Assembly: GCA_003598085.1 (NCBI GenBank)
Contig: QZKU01000111.1
Span: 1-28,551 of the forward strand
Reading direction: 5' to 3'
Source of the DNA: Candidatus Abyssobacteria bacterium SURF_5
Lineage (GTDB): Bacteria; Abyssobacteria; SURF-5
Length of the DNA: 28,551 bases
Position numbers and translations under genes: made by a program. The stretch's first letter is position 1. Every line of letters begins with the position of its first letter. Positions 23,241-28,551 of this stretch are shown here, one piece after another. Below the pieces are notes generated by a model. That model saw only the letters and a program-made list of their open reading frames with translations. It ran no database searches and was not told where the DNA came from.

Positions 23241-24008
23241 ATGAACTATGAAGGTTCACGCAGCGCCCCTTTGATAGCCATTGAGGGGCTGAAGAAAAGT
23301 TTCAATGATCACGCCGTTCTCGATGGCGTCGATCTGAGCATAGCCGAGGGAGAGACTATCGTTATTCTCGGCGCCAGCGGCAGCGGCAAGAGCGTGTTCA
23401 TCAATATTCTGGTCGGCCTGATGGAGCCGGATGAAGGTCGCATTCTTATCGAAGGTCAGGACGTGACGGCGTTCACGAATGATGAGGAATGGGATCGGCT
23501 TCGCCTGAAAATCGGATTCCTCTTCCAGGGATCGGCCCTCTATGATTCCTTGACGATCGGCGAAAACATCTCGTTTGTCCTCGAGCACCATTCGGATTTA
23601 AGCGAGCGCGAAATCCATGAGAGAATTATTCAGAAATTGAGGCTGGTAGGCCTTGAGAATGTCGAAGATCAAATGCCCGCCGAATTGAGCGGAGGAATGC
23701 AGAAAAGAGCCGCGCTCGCGAGGGCGCTCGCGTTCGATCCTCGCATCATCATTTACGATGAGCCGACGACCGGCCTCGACCCCATCCTTGCAAAGCAGAT
23801 ATCGGAACTCATTCACCGGCTCCAATTGGATTTAAAGGTTACCTCCATCGTAGTTACGCATGACCTGATATGCGCAAGTATCGTGGCCGATCGAGTCGCA
23901 CTCCTGCACGAGGGCAAATTCATTTTCGTGGGAGCCATGGATGAGATGATGAAGAGCGAGAACGAGTATGTGCAGGAGTTCCTCGAGGCAAGTTCGTTGC
24001 GCCGGTGA
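23241..24008 (+). CDS. mlaF: MlaF-family ABC transporter ATP-binding protein
   Basis: This 255-residue ABC ATPase has Walker A GASGSGKS ('ILGASGSGKSVFINILVG'), Q-loop 'GFLFQGSALYDSLTIGENI', signature ELSGGMQKRAALARAL, Walker B 'IIIYDEPTTGLDP' and the H-loop 'VVTHDL'. The 'FQ-x-x-ALYDSLT' and 'LSGGMQKR' variants are characteristic of the MlaF/MCE-associated group. It energises the MlaE permease encoded 23 bases upstream. No strong ribosome binding site is visible before the ATG, so translation may rely on coupling with mlaE. Confidence 0.94.
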   Translation: MNYEGSRSAPLIAIEGLKKSFNDHAVLDGVDLSIAEGETIVILGASGSGKSVFINILVGLMEPDEGRILIEGQDVTAFTNDEEWDRLRLKIGFLFQGSALYDSLTIGENISFVLEHHSDLSEREIHERIIQKLRLVGLENVEDQMPAELSGGMQKRAALARALAFDPRIIIYDEPTTGLDPILAKQISELIHRLQLDLKVTSIVVTHDLICASIVADRVALLHEGKFIFVGAMDEMMKSENEYVQEFLEASSLRR

Positions 24009-24072
24009 GGCGGCTGCCGCATGAAGGCATTTTTGCGTCTGACATTATGGAGTATATTCAGGAGGTGGATGG

Positions 24073-25131
24073 ATGGCTAAGCGAAGGAGAATGACGGAAA
24101 CGATCGTGGGCCTTTTCGTCCTGTCGTCACTCTTGCTGCTGCTCGTCCTCGTCATTTTTATCGGAAGACAACAGAACATCTTTCAGGAGCGGTATCAGAT
24201 ACAGGGCTTCTTTGGATCGGTCGGCGGACTGCAGGCGGGCGCCGATGTGCAATTGGCGGGCATAACCGTCGGATACGTCAAGGACATCACGTTCGGGCCA
24301 AACAATAAAGTCAAGGTGGTCATGAGCATCACAAAAAGTCAGATGCAGCGCATTCGCGCCGATTCCATCGCCTCCATTAAAACGTTCGGTCTCATGGGAG
24401 ACCGCTATGTCGCCATCACTGTCGGCTCGGAAGACGAACAGATTATTCCGCCCGACGGCGTGATCAAGACGCAGGAGTTTGTCGAGTTGACCGACGCCCT
24501 CGAAGCGGCGCGGCCCACCATGGAGAATCTCGAAAACACCATGCGAAACATCTCCGCCCTCACCGATCGGCTCGCCAGCCCCGACAGCGACGTCGCCACA
24601 ATCTTGCGAAATATCAAAATCATGACCGACAATATGCGGCAGGGGGAAGGCACCATCGGCGCACTCGTCCAGCGAAACGATCTCTATGAAAAAACCAACG
24701 AAGTCCTCGACACCACTCAGGAAACCATGGATAATTTCAGAACGGTATCAGCCAATGCGCAAATGGCCTCTTCCGACCTCCCATCGCTTATGGAAAACCT
24801 GAAAACCTCCTTGCAGAAGATGGAAGAGTTTTCTGTAGATGCCTCCGCCGCCGCGACTGAGCTTTATCAGCTCATGGGTTCCGGAAAAGTCGTTATGGAA
24901 GATGCGCAGGCCATAACGGGAAATCTGAAAGCGGCTTCGGAAGACATTAAAGAGGTCACCCCGCGGCTCGCACCGCTGGTCGAATCCGCCGATGAGGGGG
25001 TTGGCGAAGCGAAAGAGGTTATCGAGGCCGCAAGAAGAAGCTGGCTCTTCGGCGGCCCCAAACCGCCACCCGCGGCCGGACCAATGGCGGTCGGTGAGCG
25101 CGATACGGCTCGCCCCGAGGTGGCCCAATGA
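24073..25131 (+). CDS. mlaD: MlaD-family MCE lipid-binding protein with long helical C-terminus
   Basis: This 352-residue protein has one N-terminal membrane anchor (about residues 10-31, 'VGLFVLSSLLLLLVLVIFIG'). A single MCE domain at about 38-120 follows ('FGSVGGLQAGADVQLAGITVGYV', 'FGLMGDRYVAI'). The C-terminal region of about 220 residues is predicted helical, with repeated 'MENLENTMRNISALTDRL'/'MENLKTSLQKMEEF' patterns. E. coli MlaD has about 180 residues, so this is a longer type, with a tail that may form a periplasmic tube or bind partners. A strong AGGAGGTGG tract precedes the ATG. The stop overlaps the next gene as ATGA. Confidence 0.92.
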   Translation: MAKRRRMTETIVGLFVLSSLLLLLVLVIFIGRQQNIFQERYQIQGFFGSVGGLQAGADVQLAGITVGYVKDITFGPNNKVKVVMSITKSQMQRIRADSIASIKTFGLMGDRYVAITVGSEDEQIIPPDGVIKTQEFVELTDALEAARPTMENLENTMRNISALTDRLASPDSDVATILRNIKIMTDNMRQGEGTIGALVQRNDLYEKTNEVLDTTQETMDNFRTVSANAQMASSDLPSLMENLKTSLQKMEEFSVDASAAATELYQLMGSGKVVMEDAQAITGNLKAASEDIKEVTPRLAPLVESADEGVGEAKEVIEAARRSWLFGGPKPPPAAGPMAVGERDTARPEVAQ

Positions 25132-26177
25132 GTGCGGCGCATGTGGTGATGCACAAATGCTCTCTCGCGCGCTCTTCTCTCCTGAATGCTCAATGCATCC
25201 GCAGAAGAAGCGCCTTCCTTCTCCTCACCGCTTGCGCATGCTTATGTGCCTTTGCATTCTCTTCCTGCGCGCGCGTGACGCCGCCCCCAACCCAGATCGA
25301 GCGGGCGGGCGAACAAATGAGCAGGGGGATCGAATTGTATCGCAAGGGCGATAATGTCGGCGCCTTGGGCAAATTCAACGAGGCTTTGCGCAGCAGCATC
25401 CTGGTTGACTACCGGGAGGGCGTCGCCGAAGCCCACAACAACATCGGCGCCGTTTACCTCGAGCAGGGCAAAACCGAGCGGGCGCTCGACAGTTTCCAAA
25501 AGGCGCTTTCCGCCTATGCCGCCCTCAATAGTCCTCGAGGGATTGCAACCGCGCAGGTCAACGTGGCTTCAGCTTATTCAGCACTGAATCAAAAAGGGCA
25601 GGCCGAACGAAATTTAATGGATGCGCTGGAGATTACCGAGTCAAACAAATTGCCGGCTCTTCGGGCGAAAGTGCTGAATAATCTGGGGATACTCGCGAAA
25701 GAAAAGGGAAATCTGCAAGAGGCGAAGGACCTTTATCAGCAAGCGTTGAAACTGAATGAAAACGTTGGAGATCAACTCGCCGTCGCGGAAAATCTGACGA
25801 ATCTGGGAACGCTTTCCCTCGCCATGAATGACCCGGATGCCGCCCTCGATCTCTATGAGCGCGCCCTCGAAATCGACAAGCAGCTCGAAGCCTCAACCGC
25901 CATCGGGATCGACCTCTTTAATATCGCCGCCGCTTATCAGGTCAAGGAGGATTATGCAAGCGCCCTTCGCTATTACACGAGAGCGCTCGACATTTTCAGC
26001 CTCCATCAGAATGACCGCCGCATGGCTGAAACCCTCTACAGAATGGGATTGGTAAGACAAAAGACCGGAGACGTGAAGAAAGCGCAGGAACATCTGGAAA
26101 CCGCGCATGAACTGGCTTCCGCGGCAGGGTTGAAAGAATTGGATGAGATGGTCGTTTCGGAGTTGAATTCGCTGTAA
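25128..26177 (+). CDS. TPR-repeat lipoprotein linked to the mla operon
   Basis: This 349-residue protein has an unusually long N-terminal lead, then a signal-like stretch (RRRSAFLLLTACACLCAFAFSSC) with a possible lipobox cysteine, and about six tetratricopeptide repeats (for example 'AEAHNNIGAVYLEQGKTERALDSF', 'KVLNNLGILAKEKGNLQEAKDLY', 'AENLTNLGTLSLAMNDPDAALDLY'). TPR proteins scaffold protein complexes. The start ATGA overlaps the mlaD stop, so it belongs to the operon; an internal ATG at 25149 is also possible. It may be the outer-membrane or periplasmic partner that replaces MlaA/MlaC/MlaB, none of which is encoded here; this is inferred from position only. Confidence 0.85.
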   Translation: MSAAHVVMHKCSLARSSLLNAQCIRRRSAFLLLTACACLCAFAFSSCARVTPPPTQIERAGEQMSRGIELYRKGDNVGALGKFNEALRSSILVDYREGVAEAHNNIGAVYLEQGKTERALDSFQKALSAYAALNSPRGIATAQVNVASAYSALNQKGQAERNLMDALEITESNKLPALRAKVLNNLGILAKEKGNLQEAKDLYQQALKLNENVGDQLAVAENLTNLGTLSLAMNDPDAALDLYERALEIDKQLEASTAIGIDLFNIAAAYQVKEDYASALRYYTRALDIFSLHQNDRRMAETLYRMGLVRQKTGDVKKAQEHLETAHELASAAGLKELDEMVVSELNSL

Positions 26178-26187
26178 CTTGAATCTC

Positions 26188-26203
26188 GCCTCAACCAAGA
26201 GGC
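26188..26203. terminator. weak hairpin between convergent genes
   Basis: GCCTC-AACCAA-GAGGC fills most of the 28-base gap between the TPR lipoprotein stop (26177) and the end of the minus-strand gene at 26206. It could end transcripts from both sides, but there is no T-run on either strand. Confidence 0.3.
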
Positions 26204-26205
26204 CC

Positions 26206-26832
26206 TTAGAGCGGATAGAACGTGAACTCGCAACACCCTTCGGGCAATTTCGCCGTGTGAGCAACCCTCATTTTCAAGGATAAAGACTTCGCTGCCTCAA
26301 TAAATCCCGCAATACAACTTGCGCCGCAGGGAAGCCCCTCGAGATTTATACCCGCCGCCGAAAGCGCCGCGTGCAGCGCGCAGCCGTATTCCTGAAATTT
26401 CAACTCGTGAGTAGTCGAGAGAGTGACGTTCCATTTGTCCTGCGGCCGCAGCGACAGGACGGAAAGCTCGATGTAGCGCTGCAGTTGATGCGGGAACCGG
26501 ATACCGGTCTGTTTGGCGACTACCTCGATCATCTCGGCCGTCCGATCCTTGTACTTGCCATCCGCCAATTCAAACACTTTCTGCATGACGCCCCGGCCGA
26601 ATTCGTCAAAAGCTTTTCGCGCTTCACTCTCACCCTTATCCCGCAGTTTCTCCGCAAGATCCGCAAAACTGAAAGCGGCCGACATCTCCTCCGCCATCTC
26701 CTTCGGCATATCAAAATCGCGAGACACTCCTTCTTCGAGTTTCAGGCGTCTGCCGGCTGCAATCTCATCACTCGGGCCGATTTTCTTCCTTGCGGCCTCC
26801 GTGCTCTTTCGTTTTACCTTCTTCTCCGCCAT
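26206..26832 (-). CDS. unrecognised 208-aa protein in a ferredoxin operon
   Basis: I do not recognise this protein with confidence. The N-terminus is lysine/arginine-rich and likely disordered (MAEKKVKRKSTEAARKK). A helical middle follows ('MAEEMSAAFSFADLAEKLRDK', 'GRGVMQKVFELADGKYKDRTAEMIE'). The C-terminal domain has five cysteines in 'EYGCALHAAL', 'LPCGASCIAGFIEAA' and 'EGCCEFTFYPL'. The last domain is reminiscent of small ligand- or metal-binding domains such as V4R or ATC hydrolase-like folds, but that is only a resemblance. GGAGGAG eight bases before the ATG gives a firm start. It lies 33 bases after the ferredoxin gene on the same strand, so a redox or metal-linked role is plausible. 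Confidence 0.75.
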   Translation of the reverse strand: MAEKKVKRKSTEAARKKIGPSDEIAAGRRLKLEEGVSRDFDMPKEMAEEMSAAFSFADLAEKLRDKGESEARKAFDEFGRGVMQKVFELADGKYKDRTAEMIEVVAKQTGIRFPHQLQRYIELSVLSLRPQDKWNVTLSTTHELKFQEYGCALHAALSAAGINLEGLPCGASCIAGFIEAAKSLSLKMRVAHTAKLPEGCCEFTFYPL

Positions 26833-26865
26833 CTTATCAACTCCTCCATATGCGTTGCGGATCGA

Positions 26866-27153
26866 TTATTCCGGCGAGGGCGCCTCCATCGAGTCGCCGG
26901 CGGGCGCATCCGCCATGCCGGCAACAGAAACCGTTATCGCTTCTCCCGGACATCCTTCCTCGCACTTGCGGCACGTAATGCACTGATCGTAATAGCGCGC
27001 ATATACTTGATAATCTTTCCGATCGGTCTCGCGGAATTTCCATATCTTCGTAGGCCCGGTGATAAAAACCATCATTGGACACGTCCGCAGACAGTTCCCG
27101 CAATCTAACGGCCCGATGCATTTCTCATTATCGACGGTTATGACTGGAAGCAT
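26866..27153 (-). CDS. small ferredoxin with two [4Fe-4S] clusters
   Basis: This 95-residue ferredoxin has two four-cysteine motifs: C12-x5-C18-x2-C21-x3-C25-P, with a longer first gap than usual, and C58-x2-C61-x2-C64-x3-C68-P, the standard form. The 32 residues between them carry an insertion rich in aromatic and basic residues ('WKFRETDRKDYQVYARYYDQ'). After the second cluster comes an Ala/Pro-rich acidic tail of about 20 residues. GGAGG eight bases upstream fixes the ATG. It is probably an electron carrier for the larger Fe-S protein encoded 58 bases upstream on the same strand. Confidence 0.9.
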   Translation of the reverse strand: MLPVITVDNEKCIGPLDCGNCLRTCPMMVFITGPTKIWKFRETDRKDYQVYARYYDQCITCRKCEEGCPGEAITVSVAGMADAPAGDSMEAPSPE

Positions 27154-27211
27154 TCAACATTCCTCCGGTTCTTCCCAAAGCGACTTCGCCCAAAGCGGCA
27201 GCTCACACGAG

Positions 27212-28045
27212 CTACCAATTAGCGGCCAAGGCCGGAAAACCGCTTCGCTCGGAAAGAGTTATTGCCTTCGTCGGGCACACGCTCGCGCACAGCCCGCACC
27301 CGAAGCACCTCGTCATGTCGATCGCGGCCTTCTCAGCAAAAATCTTGAAATACATGGCCCGAAAGTGGCACCGCGATATGCACTTCTTGCAGCCGATGCA
27401 TTTCTCAGGGTCGACTTCCGCCACATGCTCCCCTTTGAGCAGAAACTTGAAGTCGTAATCGACTCGGTTGCGGATTGCCACGCAGCCGGGATACTCGCAC
27501 TGGCACATGCCCCCGATGTAGGGCAGTCCGAACACATCAACGGTATGAACCAGCCCGGCCTCGTCGGCGACATCAGCCCATTTCTTCGCTTCCGCCGGCG
27601 ACATGAATTCTACGCCGCCCCGATACGTCTCCGGCCATCGCTCCCATTTATACATGCCCGGCCCGATCCCGATACACGTGAAATTCTGTTCGTCCGGCAA
27701 CGCGATCGATGCGCGCCTGCAAGCACAGGTCATCCGGGCAATCGGATATGCTATGTCGAAAATCTGCTTGGTCTCCTCAAGGGTCACCACCTGTGCAAAA
27801 TGACGCCCGTACGCTTCCTCGAGGGCCTCTTTTTTTACTCGCTCCTCTTCATCGCGTTTTCCTGCCGAGCGCAGGCGGATAATCTCATTGATTGCCGCGC
27901 CCCCCATTCCCGCGGCTTGTGGATCGGCCTCGACGCCCAGTGCCTCCTCCGCGTCCTTCCGTATCTTATACAAGCGGCGAGCATAATTGGAAGGATTCAA
28001 ATACCATTTTCCGCCGTTACCGTATTCTTCACAAAAACGACACAT
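27212..28045 (-). CDS. Fe-S protein with two C-terminal 4Fe-4S motifs and extra cysteine pairs
   Basis: This 277-residue protein starts MCRFCEEYGNGGKWYLNP, so a cysteine pair stands at the extreme N-terminus. The middle region has 'MTCACRRA' and 'GGMCQCEYPGCVAIRNR', and the C-terminus has two ferredoxin motifs: CIGCKKCISRCHF (His in place of the usual Pro) and CFGCGLCASVCP. Up to about sixteen cysteines could hold a third metal site. I recognise it only as a '4Fe-4S binding protein' of a type seen in anaerobes; the reaction is unknown. The open frame extends to 28144, but ATG at 28045 follows GGAGGGAGGAG and is clearly better. It shares the operon with the small ferredoxin and the 208-aa protein. 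Confidence 0.85.
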   Translation of the reverse strand: MCRFCEEYGNGGKWYLNPSNYARRLYKIRKDAEEALGVEADPQAAGMGGAAINEIIRLRSAGKRDEEERVKKEALEEAYGRHFAQVVTLEETKQIFDIAYPIARMTCACRRASIALPDEQNFTCIGIGPGMYKWERWPETYRGGVEFMSPAEAKKWADVADEAGLVHTVDVFGLPYIGGMCQCEYPGCVAIRNRVDYDFKFLLKGEHVAEVDPEKCIGCKKCISRCHFRAMYFKIFAEKAAIDMTRCFGCGLCASVCPTKAITLSERSGFPALAANW

Positions 28046-28174
28046 CGTGCTCCTCCCTCCGGAATCCCATTCCCTTGATCGTGCAGGAGGTTTATTCTCG
28101 CTGCGACATGGACGGGAAGATCCCTCCGCTTTTCCTCCGCGCATGCATCCAAAAATAAAACGAAGCAGACAGCG

Positions 28175-28399
28175 TCATTCGCCGCCGGAGGAAAGACTTC
28201 CCAACCGCGCCAGCGCTTCCGAAAAATCAGGATCGTACCGGAGCACCTGCCGGAGCTCGTCGGAAGCCCTCGCTTTGTCTCCTGCTCGTAAGAATTCTAT
28301 AGCTCGCCCGTAATGCCGCAGGGCGAGCTCGGGGTTCTGTTCTGCCGACTCGTGTAGATGGCCCAGATGCATAAAACTCGGATTGTCCTCTGAGGACAC
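28175..28399 (-). CDS. small TPR-like protein
   Basis: This protein has up to 74 residues and two tetratricopeptide-like units: 'NPSFMHLGHLHESAEQNPELALRHYGRAIEFLRAGD' in part, and 'KARASDELRQVLRYDPDFSEALARLGSL'. The first unit needs residues upstream of the internal ATG at 28372, so the GTG at 28399 is kept although it has no ribosome binding site. The predicted promoter places transcription start near this GTG, so the mRNA could be leaderless. It is the first gene of the minus-strand Fe-S operon and probably a protein-interaction module. Confidence 0.55.
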   Translation of the reverse strand: MSSEDNPSFMHLGHLHESAEQNPELALRHYGRAIEFLRAGDKARASDELRQVLRYDPDFSEALARLGSLSSGGE

Positions 28400-28405
28400 G
28401 GGAAA

Positions 28406-28435
28406 ATTTTACCACACTCTTTACAGCGAATGCAA
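28406..28435 (-). promoter_or_regulatory. putative promoter of the minus-strand Fe-S operon
   Basis: On the minus strand TTGCAT (28435-28430) and TAAAAT (28411-28406) are 18 bases apart. The -10 matches consensus at five of six positions and is preceded by TGG, an extended -10 feature that makes up for the weak -35. It lies just before the small TPR gene. Confidence 0.45.
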
Positions 28436-28551
28436 GGATATCCACCCGGAGTCTAGGGCTTACGCATCTAAATCGGCCCTTGGGGGCGGATTTTTGCTGA
28501 CTGCTCCTTCTTATTGGCTCTGTTGGGTTTCCTTTGTGGTTTTGGAGATGA

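Noticed and set aside
27059-28078. 339-codon plus-strand frame
   Set aside because: It is antisense to the ferredoxin and Fe-S protein genes, whose cysteine motifs and ribosome binding sites are unmistakable.

Overview
The window looks like a chromosomal segment from an uncultured diderm bacterium, probably an anaerobe or facultative anaerobe. Support: an Mla-type MCE lipid transport operon and lipoproteins imply an outer membrane. Multi-cluster [4Fe-4S] proteins, a non-pyrrolysine MttB-family methyltransferase and a beta-keto acid cleavage enzyme fit an anaerobic, amine- or acyl-CoA-using life style. Intergenic GC-rich palindromes resemble dispersed repeats of environmental genomes. A Desulfobacterota-like lineage or related candidate phylum is possible, but the sequence alone does not settle it. 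No rRNA, tRNA, CRISPR array, transposase or integrase was seen.

Layout. (1) 1-4431, + strand: an AT-richer block with a truncated protein resembling the end of BrxD/DUF2791 ATPases, a complete DUF2791/BrxD-like P-loop ATPase, an unrecognised 188-aa protein, and a SNF2 helicase fused to an Mrr-like nuclease. This is the best candidate for an undescribed system: a BREX-related, probably anti-phage module running off the left edge. (2) 4497-6921, +: a promoter, a BKACE (DUF849) enzyme, a palindrome-rich spacer and a zinc-type alcohol dehydrogenase. (3) 7575-13912, +: a TetR regulator behind a strong promoter with a palindromic operator, then a HlyD-type adaptor, a double-NBD ABC ATPase and two ABC-2 permeases with overlapping starts and stops: a YbhGFSR-like efflux pump. 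(4) 14320-17348, +: a 3-hydroxyacyl-CoA dehydrogenase-family enzyme, an MttB-family methyltransferase and an ATC hydrolase-family protein. With the BKACE these may form an amine or carnitine/betaine-type catabolic set. (5) 17371-22203, - strand: phosphoglucose isomerase, a zinc/manganese ABC importer (substrate-binding, ATPase, permease), then an SDR oxidoreductase. (6) 22432-26177, +: MlaE permease, MlaF ATPase, MlaD MCE protein and a TPR lipoprotein. (7) 26206-28435, -: a small TPR protein, an Fe-S protein with two C-terminal clusters, a small 2x[4Fe-4S] ferredoxin and an unrecognised 208-aa protein, behind a putative promoter.

Several starts given here are shorter than the longest open frame because a ribosome binding site or an ATGA-type overlap supports the internal start. 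The last ~115 bases (28436-28551) contain nothing I can support.
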